DNA from: Fallopia convolvulus
Taxonomy: Eukaryota; Streptophyta; Magnoliopsida; Caryophyllales; Polygonaceae
Direction: 5' to 3'
Assembly: GCA_964016875.1 (NCBI GenBank)
Contig: OZ024729.1
Coordinates: 28,044,494-28,108,493 of the forward strand
DNA length: 64,000 nucleotides
The first letter of the stretch is position 1, and each line of letters opens with the position of its first letter. The notes below the pieces were generated by a model. It had not been told where the DNA came from, did not search any database, and saw nothing but the letters and a program-made list of their open reading frames with translations. The position numbers and the translations under genes are program-made. This document shows, piece after piece, positions 1-10,839 of this stretch.

Positions 1-400
1 CGGGGGACGCCTTTCTCTGAGATTAGACGCACGATCGTGCACCTATAGCGCACGATCCGAAGAACTGTCGACACCGCCTGCACGACCGTGCACCTTAGTG
101 CACGACCTTGGACTTTGATCGTATGCTTCCTTCCTTTAGGCTCTTGAATCGTCTTTTCTGGTCCCGTTGCCTCCTAGACTGAAGTCTTGATTCCGCCAAA
201 TATCCAAACGCGTTCCAATGAGGCTCAAACTCTCCAAAGTACCTGAAAAGCATACAAATACGCGTGTAGACATCTATAACGGAAATTCAACTAAAAGTAC
301 TAGAAAACACAAGATTAATGCCTGAAAACATATAAACTAAGGTCTTAAATGCATGTCCTAATATGCTCTAAAATGCAAGTTATCATGTGTCACCCAACCA
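1..400. other. Unassigned sequence with short GCACGA repeats
   Basis: No coding region is supported here. The first 110 bases hold imperfect copies of a GCACGA(T/C)CGTGCACC motif, which reads like part of an older repetitive element. The remainder is unique-looking A-rich sequence. Its class cannot be assigned from sequence alone. Confidence 0.3.
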
Positions 401-439
401 GGTTTCAAGGCCGGTTCTCCACGAAACGATGCATTGCCC

Positions 440-557
440 CGGATTACAAACTTGGCAATCCGCGAGAGAAAAAACACGGATTGCGAACTTGGCAGTCCGG
501 AAGAGTAAATTTTGGGATAGTAAATTTAGAGACAGTAAATTTCTTGGCCTATATAAA
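440..557 (+). promoter_or_regulatory. Two palindromic motifs and TATA box upstream of the MULE gene
   Basis: Two degenerate copies of a 23-bp palindrome lie at 440-462 and 477-499. The ideal form has 11-bp arms CGGATTGCCAA and complement around a central C. A TATA-like TATATAAA follows at 550-557, about 100 bp before the first open reading stretch of the MULE gene. The same motif occurs twice upstream of the mobile domain gene at 16.5 kb. A promoter role is inferred from position only. Confidence 0.4.
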
Positions 558-639
558 CTCATTCACATTTCATTTTAACTTGTAGCATTCCTTCTTCCTT
601 TTCTTCTTCTAATTTTCTCAACATTTCTTGGAACCCTTT

Positions 640-2909
640 TAATATTTTCAATTATCTTCAACCACCCGAAGAATCTCAAAATGAAGTCCCAAATTCGGAT
701 CGGAATGATGCTCCGATCTATTTCTCAAATTTGTTGGGAAGTAATCTTTTTCAAAATCCAAACTTCTTTCAGAGCTTCCTCATCAATCGGAGCGATGCTA
801 TCCTTTTTATCCGTCGAAGCAAGGTCACACGACTTACCCATCGGAACAAGGTTTCCCGTGCTTTCTTCCAATTCAAGCATACCCTTATTATGTGTGACAC
901 CCTTATACCCTTTGACGTATACTTTGTAATAACTTATTTCACATATAAACATATAATTCACATATAGCAACTATCCACATAAGCACAAAGCAGAAAGTAA
1001 CAACCATAAAAGGTTGCACACACACACACATATAGGTAGTTACTTCTTATGCTAATACATCTATTACTCTAACTTCTATACAACCCATATGTCTAAGATG
1101 CAAAATGAGGAGGAGAAGGTTGCATTGAGCTTCAGCCGGCCGACCTGTATGAATGTGACCTCTAAACCGACACACGTCAGTAAGAACTAGCTGAACCTGA
1201 AAAATTGTTTTGCGATTTACATGAGTCGCATACTCAGTGAATATAAACCATCATCAATTATTTCACACAGAGTCAAACATTTAGTCCATGTACATATACA
1301 TACATATTATACATATGTCATATATGAATTTACTATGCAAATGCAAATGCCGATGTATCCGATTCATTATTCTGTGAACTGTTCAAGCCTGAATCTGCCC
1401 CGGGTTTCCATTACCGACTCTTTTCCATTACCAACTTTTCTTTTCATTTTTTTCTTTTTCTTTTTTTTTCCATTACCTCCATTACCGACTTTTAGGCATC
1501 TTAGGCCTCATTTGCTCATATACCATCTCTTAGGCATCTTAGGCCTCATGTATGACCTGTAGGTCCCTTTTGTATGCAAATTCAGGGCAAGACAGTCACA
1601 GATACTTTTAATATCATGCAATATGCTATGCAATCAAGTGCATTCTGTAATCATATATCATATGCCATCTGCTAACATACTTTCTGTGCAAACAACTCTG
1701 GAAATTTCAGATCTATCACATCTATCCATATAACTCATATAGAACATATACCCATATAGCGCATATAGCACATATATCACATATATCCATATACCACATA
1801 TAGCACATATATCCATATATTCATATTTCACATATAGCACATAGGGTTGAATCTTCGGTCTATACTCACCTTTTCAAGACAAATACTATATCTCTTCCCC
1901 TTGTTATTGACCACGATCTATGACTTGTGCTCCTATATATAACCCAATGCAAATACAACCTATTTACTCTTACAAACTTTAACCCCAAATGCAATGAAAT
2001 GCCAGTATGTATTATAACTTCTTGTGCATAATTCCAAATCCTTTAAAACTTGACAACAATAAACTATATATATAGAAGAACATTTTTCTAGTTCAAACCT
2101 TTTTGGCCTTGTTTCACTTTCATTACAAAATCCCTTTCTATCCAAAAACTACTTTTAATACTCTTGAAATTCGTGCAACTCTCTCTACTTTTTACGTTTT
2201 TCAAGACACTAAAAATCACTTTTCACCCAAAAACCCTTTTCTACCCAAAGTGAAACAAACCTCAAAAACTTGATCAAAGGGCTCCCTAATATCCTTACAA
2301 CACGAAACCCTAAAAATACTCTGAAATCTTTTACCGAATATAAATCCAATATCAAAAACACCCTTTGAAAACTATAGATCAACTAATTTCTCAATCAAAA
2401 GCAATTGCAGATCTAGATCTGAAAAAATCAATGAAATCCAGATAAACCATTAACTAATTAAAAACTTACCAAACTACGCTTGTACTTCAGGATTAAAACC
2501 CGATAGAAGAGATCTTGTACCAGATCCAACAAACAAACTAAAAATCCAACTCTCCTCTTTTTTTTTTTCTCTGCTCTCTCGTTTTGTTTTTTGGAAAGCT
2601 TAAAGCTTAAGAAATAACAAAGCAAGAAGATCATATATATCATTCTGCAAAGTCGGCACAATTTTAATAAATTTTCACTTTTCACCCTCAAAACCTCTTT
2701 ACTACAAACTTTACCCTGAAATAATTATTAATTAAATTTTAGCTAAAAACTTTTTAAAATATAATAAACTTAATTAGAAAATAAATATTACTTTAAAAAA
2801 ACTCACTATATATCATGTCAATATGCTATGCATATGCTATTACTCTTATATGAATGCAGAATGACGTATGCATTTTGGTCGGGAATGTTACATTATGCAT
2901 CTACGGAAG
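640..2909 (+). pseudogene. Probable 5' exon of the MULE gene, split by a solo LTR
   Basis: Seen: coding-like sequence at about 640-892 is interrupted by a solo LTR (893-2892) and continues at 2893-2909, ending in a canonical donor (GAAGAG then GTATGT). Without the LTR and one TSD copy, one frame is open through the junction and rich in Tyr, Pro, Ser and Gln (it contains YPFYPSKQGHTTYPSEQG). An apparent frameshift lies near 785-800. Inferred: this is the low-complexity N-terminus of the transposase gene resuming at 13059, because the same intron-like sequence runs from 2910 to the gypsy element and from 12820 to 13058. No domain identifies it independently. Confidence 0.4.
893..2892 (-). mobile_element. 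Solo LTR of a Ty3/gypsy-type element, TSD TTATG
   Basis: The 2000-bp block begins TGTGACACCC, ends GAATGTTACA and is flanked by the 5-bp direct repeat TTATG (888-892 and 2893-2897). There is no internal region and no second LTR, so it is a solo LTR left by recombination. TG...CA termini and length fit Tekay/Del-type chromovirus LTRs. The minus orientation is a guess from the TGTAACATTCC start on that strand. The body is AT-rich, with (CA)n near 1020 and many ATATAG/CATATA repeats at 1640-1850. Open frames inside it look fortuitous. Confidence 0.8.
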
Positions 2910-3060
2910 AGGTATGTACATAAATATTCTTAATAGTAGTAAAATTTCTTAAGTTAATATTAGCGAGTTAAAATGGTTGACTTGATATATTGTCATTGTT
3001 CATAATATATTTATTGGTCTTTTAGTATTAGTTTATACATTTATTGTAGAATTTAATTAT
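2910..3060 (+). other. Intron segment of the MULE gene, left of the gypsy insertion
   Basis: AT-rich sequence after the GTATGT donor at 2910. It resembles the sequence right of the gypsy element (12825-12910 shares a GTTAAAATRGTTGA-type stretch). I read it as one intron interrupted by the insertion at the ATTAT target. Confidence 0.4.
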
Positions 3061-3469
3061 TGTTTGAGCCAAAATTTATCAAAGGTAGAACCTTGGCCTA
3101 AATCGGGCCTTGATCGAATAAATTGAGAAGAATATGAAAGAGAATGTGTTTTTATTGATATAGAGATCAGAAGAAATAGTGTGAATCGAGTGTCCCCCTC
3201 CCCTAAGGGTTACATCCACTTATATAGCCCCCTCAAGGCATATCTTATCTTAAATAAAGATATAATCTTATCTCTAACTAACAAATATGCTTATTTCTAT
3301 CTTATAGCGGATACAATTTGGAGAAAAATCTATCTTGTAACAAACATATCTCGGACCCTCTCTCTTCCAACCGACTTAGCCAATCCCGAAGATCTTCCGT
3401 AATTCTGTGCACGCTAGAGATTCTCTGTCTATGGCTCAATGCTTCGTTAGCTAAAATCTGGGTCTAACA
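3061..3469 (-). repeat. 3' LTR of the Tat-lineage element
   Basis: This 409-bp LTR matches 12406-12819 except for six substitutions and a 5-bp gap near 3289. In minus orientation it reads TGTTAGACCC...GGCTCAAACA. A TATA box (TATATAAG, minus strand) lies at 3219-3226. No strong polypurine tract is visible at 3470-3490; the weak candidate is an AGAGGTA-type stretch. Confidence 0.95.
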
Positions 3470-3720
3470 ATACCTCTAAATGCAATTTAAAAATTTAAAT
3501 TCAAATTTCGAAAATTGCAGTTAAGCTTGATAAGACGTTTTGGAGACTGCCTTGAAAGACGGGATCTGCCTCTAACACTTCCTTTTAATGACCCGAGAGA
3601 CTTGTTGTTTTTCTTATCATTATCTATCCCACGCCTTCTTTCCTTCTCAATCCCTGCCTTCGTCTTCTCAGGTAACACTTCTTCTTCCTCGTTTTATAGC
3701 TTTTTTCTACTTCAATCTCC

Positions 3721-5585
3721 ATGGCCAAAACTCCGACTTTCGCTTCTTCTTCATCCTTGGGTCCCCAAGATCTTCACCGCTGTGATATGACGTCGGAGGA
3801 GATCGCCGAATGGATCTCCTTCGGTGGCTTTCCAGAAGGGACCCGTTTCCACACCCTAACTGTCGAATTCATTGATTGGGTTCGGCCAGGGTGGATCTGC
3901 TTTCTTGATTACCCCTTTTCTTTAGGTTTAAAGTTTCCTTTCTCCCCTTTCATTCGAGAATTCATTCAAACCCTAAAAATTTCCCCATGCCAAATCCTTC
4001 CGACCACTTGGCGCACCCTTGCTCAAATCGATGAGCTTGCCACAGAGAGGGGTTTGAAGATGACCATGGGAGAAATTCTCTTGGCATATAAAATCGTTCC
4101 TCAGAGGGCGGGTCGCATCACTTTGTATGCTAGGGACACGAAAAACCCCCTTATCCCAAAACTAAAAATTTCCTCCCGGAGCTGGCAATCTCGATTCTTC
4201 TTTGTCGAAAAAGCATCTTTAGGTGATCTTGATGATGGAGTGAAAGACGTCTTTCGAGATGAATGGAACACATCTCGTAAGACGATCTGATCCTCTTTTT
4301 TTTTTTGCATACTCTGGTCTTCTTGTTTTCACATCTGTTTTCTTTGTGTAGTACCGGTAGGAATCAACTCTAAGAGCACGGATACGGGTGTGTGTCGGTG
4401 CCTGCTCAAGATCAAGCCTGAAAAACGAAAGCCCAAGAAGATCTGTCCTGACCCAGCGGGTAGTGGTGAAGACGAAGAATCTCCAGGATCTGACGAAGAG
4501 AAAACCGATACTGAAGTCATTCCCCTGTCTTCTGATATGATGAGTTCCTCTAAGAAGAAATCAGGTTGGTTGCTCCTTCCTCTAATTTCCATGTGTTTAA
4601 TCCTCTTAAACTTTATTTTTAAATAAGCGCCTCCTTTTCTAAATGTGACTCGAATAAAACTCCCTAGGCGCTGTCGTGGATACCTCTGCCGCAGCAATGG
4701 TACAACGGCTGAGATCCGGTGGGGTCAGACTTCCCTCGTCGCCTCCTCCAAGTTCTGAGGCCAAGAAGTCTCTTCCTTTGAAGCGGAAAAAGATTGATGA
4801 TTCTCCAACCTCGCCTGTTGCCAAGAAGGCAGAGCCAAAAGACCTCCTCAGTACTTTCGGGGACACCTTGCTTCCAAATGTAAAGATGGACTTCCAAACC
4901 CTCACCCCTGATGCCGCGTTCAGCCATGTGGGTGCAACGCTAAGAGTGGTAAGTTTGCTCACCCGAACCCTTAGATTTTCGTCGTCGTTTCTTTGGCATT
5001 CTCCTGACGCTTACTTGCCCTCTGCTTAACTTGTCCTCATTTGCCTACTTTGCAGGCCTTCCAGGAACTGATGGCCACTAATAGTCGTTGCCAGGAAGAA
5101 ATGAGAGCGCTGGAGGAAAAAGAGAAGCAATCGACGGAATTGGCTGCTGCATCGGACAGGAAGGCTCGCCAACTTCAATTGTCGGTAGATTCCTTGAAGG
5201 TTCAAATGGAGGATCTTTAGTCTGAAAAAGCATTGCTTGAGGCGAAGGCGTCAGAGGCAGAGAAGGAGATCGAAGGCTTTTCCCAAGTGGTGGTGGACGT
5301 GGCAGCGTACTACATGATGAAGTCCCAGGCGGAGCCGCTACAGGATTTTGCCGACGGTAAAAGTGCTAAGTGGGACTTGAAGACGCAGCTGCAGATTTTG
5401 GAAGAGTACTACCCCGCTGGCCATCCCCCCCGGGCAAAGCATATCTGGTGGCTGCAGACCAGGAGGACGATGCAAGCTCTCCAGAGAAAGGTCAAGACAA
5501 TGAAGGGTGCCCCATGGACAAGGAAGGAGATGGCGAGAAGGCCGTGGGCAAGGAGGAATCTTCGACCCCAGCTGGCGGGCAGTAA
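3721..5585 (+). pseudogene. Antisense extra ORF of the Tat element, putative gypsy-type transposon domain, spliced
   Basis: This gene runs opposite to gag-pol. ATG at 3721; exon 1 is 3721-4276, exon 2 4352-4564, exon 3 4668-4948 and exon 4 from 5056. All three introns (75, 103, 107 bp) have GT...AG ends and every junction keeps the frame, giving about 404 codons before a TAG at 5218-5220. The same frame reopens after the stop until a C-run near 5424-5431, where a frameshift moves the likely original end to 5585. Exon 1 (motifs FSLGLKFPFSPFIREF, PTTWRTLAQI, RFFFVEKA) resembles the plant 'putative gypsy type transposon' family. Exon 2 is acidic and Lys-rich; exon 4 is a predicted coiled coil. 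The function is not established; such antisense ORFs are known in Tat elements. Confidence 0.7.
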
Positions 5586-5700
5586 GCTCCTGATGTGCCT
5601 CTCTTCGATCTCTTTAGAAGTACTCTCTTCTCTTTTTTTTCTTCTGTTTTTGCTGGATGATTGTCAGGATATTTTGGTAACCCTATGGCCTGGGGCCTAA

Positions 5701-6644
5701 AACTCATATGGCGTTTGATTTTGAATGGTTTTGATGCCCCCTGAATGGCGCGATATTATTTTATTTGCTTGTTTGTCTGTATTTGGAAATTTGCGTAGTA
5801 TATTAGCATAGGGAGATTCTTGGAGAATCTCCATGAACGTGTTGCCCGTAAGTGGGGTACGCGTTTAGTTTTTAGCGTTTTAAGGAGTTTCAGTGCTCCT
5901 TTCGTTAGCGACTTACTGTGAGTCTTGCGTAGGATCACGTTTTGCGCGTTGAGTGTTTAAATTTTCTGCAAAGGGCCGTGCGTAGTTAGTTACGATTAGG
6001 CGTCCTTTGGCCACTGCCAAGCGTGTTCTTGGGCAGTGGATCCCTTGGTTAGGATGTAGTGTCATCGTGGCGTCCCGCGCATATGGCCTGGGTTATATGC
6101 TATAGCTTTCCCCTTCCCGCACTAATCGGATGTTTCGTTAAATCGGAATTAGATAGGGGGTAACCAACTTATGGGTTACTTCGTCGACGTTGTATTCGTG
6201 ACGACTTCGCCATTTCTAGACGGTATTACCATGTGTCTTAACAGTGGTATTCAGTGTATGTGACGCGTCTCATGTTGTATGTAACTTTGATTAGCGTATG
6301 GGTAACCATCTTATGGGTTACTTCATCAACGTTGATGATTTCGTCGTTTTCAGGTGGTATAACCATGTGTTTCAACAGTGGTTTTTCTTTGACGCGTTTC
6401 ATATCGTGTGTTTGCGTTTCTAAGCAATAAGAGAGTGTGCAAGATTGGGAGAATAATTTTCTCGCAAGTTATTATGCAAAGATGTGTGAAAAAAAAACTG
6501 ATGCACTAGGAATTTTTGAAAACTTTGTCCGACAGTGTGGGCAAGTGCCCCGAGTCGTTTATTGAAAAAGCCAAAAATTTGCCTAAAGATTCTCTAAGCT
6601 AGAGCTAAGAAATATCTAGAAATAAATCATGATAAGGAATTAAT
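5701..6644. other. Non-coding spacer of the Tat element with a degenerate tandem duplication
   Basis: This lies between the extra ORF and the end of pol. Two diverged copies of a roughly 140-bp unit lie at about 6157-6299 and 6300-6420. Both contain TTATGGGTTACTTC, CAACGTTG-like and ACCATGTGT stretches. No coding frame is supported. Confidence 0.5.
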
Positions 6645-9600
6645 TCAGAAATAGTACTTTTTTAAATGGGTTGCGTTCCAGCTTCGTGATACCGCTTGTC
6701 CGTTTCTGGATTCTAGCTGGTAAGCTCCATTTCCTGCGACTTTAGTGATTTTGTAAGGTCCTTCCCAAGTGGGTGCCAACTTGCCAGCGTTCGCTTATGC
6801 GGTATTCTGGAAAACCCTTCGCAATACTCAGTCTCCGAGCTGAAAACTTTTTACTCGAACATTTTTATTGTAACTTCTAGCCACTTGCTGTTGGTATTTC
6901 GTGATCCGAGCATGGGCTGCCTCTCTGAGTTCCTGGATAGTATCCAGATCCGCTTCCAACTCTCGTCCATTGCTCTCTGAGGTGGCGAGTCCATACCTTG
7001 CGGTTGGGACTAGTATTTCAGCTGGGATAACGGCCTCGCAGTCATGTACCAGTGAGAATGGAGTCTGTCCGGTGGCCCCCTTTGGGGTGGTGCGATCGGC
7101 CCAGAGTACGTAGGGTAATTCCTCGGCCCATTTTCCTTTGGATTTTATCAGCCGCTTCTTTAGGTTATTGATGATTACCTTGTTGCTGGCCTCAGCCTGT
7201 CCGTTGGCTTGCGGGTATCTGGGAGTAGACATGACTAAGTCAATGTTCCATTGCTTACAGAAATCACGCATCTTCTTGCTTATAAATTGCGACCCATTGT
7301 CGCAAGTAATCTCCGCGGGGACCCCAAACCTGCTCAAGATGTTGCGCTGGATGAATGAGATTACTTGCTTGTCTTTGATCTCTCGGAAGGCTTCAGCTTC
7401 GATCCATTTAGAAAAGTAATCTGTCATGGCGAGGAAAAACCCCTTTTTCCCTGTAGACGGGGGTAACTTGCCAACGATGTCCATCCCCCATCGCATGAAT
7501 GGCCAGGGGGTGATGGATGGGTGGAGAATCTCTGGCGGCTGATGCGAGACTGGTGCGTGCCTCTGGCATGCTTCGCATGATTGAGCATACTTGGTGGCAT
7601 CTTGGCGAACGGTGGGCCAATACCACCCTTGCCTTATGATTTTGTTAGCAAGACTGCGACCCCCAATATGATTACCGCAATCTCCGCTGTGCACGTCACG
7701 CATGATTTTCTCGGCCTCTTCTTTCTCTACGCATCGCTGTAAGAAGCGTGCCGCCGATTTGTGGAAGAGGACCCCTTTTAGAATGGCGAACTGCGTTGCT
7801 TTGGATTTTAAGGCTTTGGCTTCTATCTTATCCTCGGGTATTTTGCTGTGAAGGAACCAATCAAGGTATGGCTTGGTCCAGTGGTTGCCTGAGCTGACCC
7901 CTGGACTGGTGGATGCTTGGAGAATATCTGGGGCGAGTTGCCCTGGTGGTGGTTCCGTAGCCTGTGTCACCGACGTTTCGGTTATAGCCGACTGTAATAA
8001 GTGGACCAATGGTATTTTATCATACTCCCTGGGGTCTAGGGTTGAGCCTAGGCCAGCTAGGGCATCGGCCGGTGCATTCTGATCTCGAGGAATTTGTTCG
8101 AATTGTATTTGCTCGAAATTCTCGGATAGTGTTTTAACCACGTTGAGGTAGCTAGCCATCCTATCATCCTTGGCATCGAAAATGCCTAGGATCTGGTTGA
8201 TGATGAGTAAGGAGTCAGCGCGTACCTTGATTTTCTTGATGGACAAATCTTTAGCCAATTCTAGCCCAAAGATAAGAGCTTCATACTCCGACTCATTGTT
8301 AGTAGCTTCGAAGTTGCATCTGACCGCCTGAGCTATTATTTCCCCCCTTGCCGACTTTAGCACGACGCCGAGCCCTGCTCCTCTTGCATTTGAAGCTCCA
8401 TCAGTGTTCAGTATCCACTCCTCCTCAGGTTCGTCGAGGGATGAGGTCAGGACCTCCTCTTTAGTGCTTTCTTCGAGAGTTGGGGTGAAGTCGGCAACAA
8501 AGTCGGCCAGTACTTGTGACTTGATCGCTCTTCGAGGTTCATATCTGACGTCGTATCCGCTTAAGTGGATCGCCCATTTTGCCATCCTTCTTGAAAATTC
8601 TGGCTTTTGCATGATCTGTCGGAGTGGATAATTCGTCAGGACGATGATAGTGTGTGACTCGAAGTAAGGTCGAAGTTTATTTGAGCACATCACGACTGCC
8701 AGGACTAATTTTTCCGTTGGAGAGTAGCGCGTCTCGGAGGACACCATTGTTCTGCTTACGAAGTAAACGGGAACCTGTTGGCCTTCCTCTTCTTTGACCA
8801 GGACTCCGCTTAGGGCGCGATCTGATACAACTAAGTAGAGGTGTAGCACTTCCCCTGGAGTTGGTTTGGCTAGTAGTAGGGAATTGGCGAAGTAGCCCTT
8901 CAGCTCTTGGAAGGCGGCCTCGTGTTTTTTCGTCCACTGGAAACTTTTGTTCTTCTTTAGTACTTCGTAGAATAGTCGGCACTTATCTGAGGATTTGGAG
9001 ATGAACCGATTGAGTGCAGCTATCATGCCGGTTAGCTTTTGCACGTCTTTCACGCTTCGAGGGGATTTCAGGGAAGCAATTGCCCGTACTTGGTTTGGAC
9101 TGGCCTCAATCCCTCGCTTGGTCACTACATGCCCCAAAAAAGTCCCAGACTGTACCCCGAAGATGCACTTTTGGGGATTTAGCTTCATGTTGTATTCCTC
9201 GAGGACCTTGAACGCTTCTTCTAAGTGCCCCTTATGGAGGGAAGCGCTTGTGCTCTTTACCACCATATCGTCGATATACACCTCCATTGTTTTGCCAATG
9301 TGGTCGCAAAACATCCGGTTGACTAATCTTTGGTAAGTTGCCCCGGCGTTCCTCAATCCGAAAGGCATTACGCGATAGCAATACGTTCCCTGCCCTGTGA
9401 TGAAGGAGGTTTTCTCTTGGTCTGCGGGCTCCATCTGGATCTGGTGGTAACCGCTGAATGCGTCCATGAAGGTAAGTAGTTCGTGACCCGCAGTTGCGTC
9501 CACCATTGAGTCTATGTGGGGAAGAGGGAAAGAATCCTTGGGGCAGGCTTTTATGAGGTCGGTGAAATCCACGCAAACCCTCCACTTTCCATTCTTCTTA

Positions 9601-9977
9601 GGCACCACGACTACGTTAGCCAGCCAGTCGGGGTAATTCACTTCTCTGATTTTTCCGGTGTCTAGTAATTTCTTGACCTCCTCATCGACGACTTGTATTC
9701 GTTCCGAGGCGAACTTTCGTCTCTTTTGCCTGACTGGAGGATGTTCAGGGTCTACGTTGAGCTTGTGTGTGATGATGGAAGGGTCTATTCCGGTCATGTC
9801 TTCGTGACTCCAAGCGAAGCAGCTCTTGTGACTTTTCAAGAATGTTACCAATTCTTCTCTGACTAGGGGCTCCAGATTTTCTCCGATCTTGACGACCCTT
9901 CCTTCCTCTAAGGTCACTTCCTCCGCTTTTTCTCCGTCTTCAGTTCGTTCCGGCGGAGGAGTGACGTTCTGTAATTG
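6645..9977 (-). pseudogene. pol: Tat-element pol: RT, RNase H, second RNase H, integrase
   Basis: An open frame of 1029 codons (9917-6828) that reads in frame back to the TAG at 9978-9980. Reverse transcriptase spans residues 70-250, with D151 (MDAFSGYHQ) and YIDD at 214-217. The native RNase H is near 360-475 and has Asn at 429 (TNYPL) where Asp is expected. A second, archaeal-type RNase H follows at 500-625 with D506, E544/546, D568 and D618. Integrase has an HHCC finger (H743, H750, C781, C784) and catalytic D813, D873, E909 with exactly 35 residues between the last two. A TGA at 6828-6830 and a TAA at 6795-6797 cut off the C-terminal tail, which otherwise continues (KLAPTWEGPYKI) to a stop at 6645-6647. 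The dual RNase H is diagnostic of the Tat clade. Confidence 0.92.
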
Positions 9978-10800
9978 CTATGCCTCAGGTCTCAGAGTGG
10001 TTGGCTTGAGGGCTGCCTTATAGCACTCCCTAGCCAACCTCTGATCCCCGCGTATTTCTTCTATCCCCCATGGCGTTGGAAATTTCACCGTTTGGTGGTA
10101 GGTGGATGCTACGGCTTTCATGTCGTGTAACCATGGTCGTCCCAAGATTACGTTGTAGCATGAAGGGCGGTCCATTACGAGGAATTTGACTTGAATATTT
10201 ATACCTTTGGCGAAGGTTGGGATAGCGATATCACCCACAGTATGCTTGACCTCGCCACTGAATCCCACTAAGGGCACCGGGTGTTTATGAATGTCGTTTT
10301 CGGACAAACCCATCTCCTTCAGGGCAGTTAAGGTCATGAGATTCGTGGAGCTTCCCGTGTCGATCAGTACCCTTTTCATCAGCACGTTCCCAATGTGCAG
10401 GGATATTACAAGGCCATCGTGATGCGGTTCAGAAGTGTTTTCTGCATCGGTATCGTCGAACACGATGGCTTGTCCTGGAGATTTTCTAGCGCAGTGCCAT
10501 GATGACGGTGGTCGATTGAAACTGCTTTCTCTTGCGTGGCGTTTTGCTACCGAGTATGATAGTCCGCAGATGCTTGATCCTCCGGATATCACATTGACCA
10601 CTATGTCAGGTGTTGGAGGATTCCGCCTTTCATGGTGCTCGGGTTGGAGATTCTCCAGCAAACCTTTGGGTACTCGAGCATCTAGAGCTATGTCTTTTAT
10701 CCTTCCTTCCACAACTAGGCGGGTCAATTCTTTTCGGAGCATAAGGCAATCTTGCGTCCAGTGTCTATGATACTCGTGGTAATCGCACCATTTAGACGTG
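9978..10800 (-). pseudogene. Tat-element nucleocapsid finger and aspartic protease
   Basis: Minus-strand frame, 254 codons from an internal Met at 10742, ended by TAG at 9978-9980, which separates it from pol in the same frame. The catalytic motif is LIDTGSS at residues 127-133 and the flap-side ILGRPWL motif is present. Upstream in this frame (about 10790-10745) is a Cys/His cluster (KWCDYHEYHRHWTQDC), the plant gypsy gag finger. A run of 12 C at 10802-10813 breaks the frame between gag and this part. The protease would cleave the gag-pol polyprotein. Confidence 0.85.
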
Positions 10801-10839
10801 TCCCCCCCCCCCCGGGTGGGGAGTTCTATCTTTTCTTGG

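Noticed and set aside
3515..3790. Plus frames upstream of the extra ORF
   Set aside because: They overlap the ATG 3721 exon in other frames and show no domain; probably leader sequence.
4329..4962. Minus-strand frames over the extra ORF exons
   Set aside because: They are antisense shadows; the plus frames splice in frame and show domain similarity.
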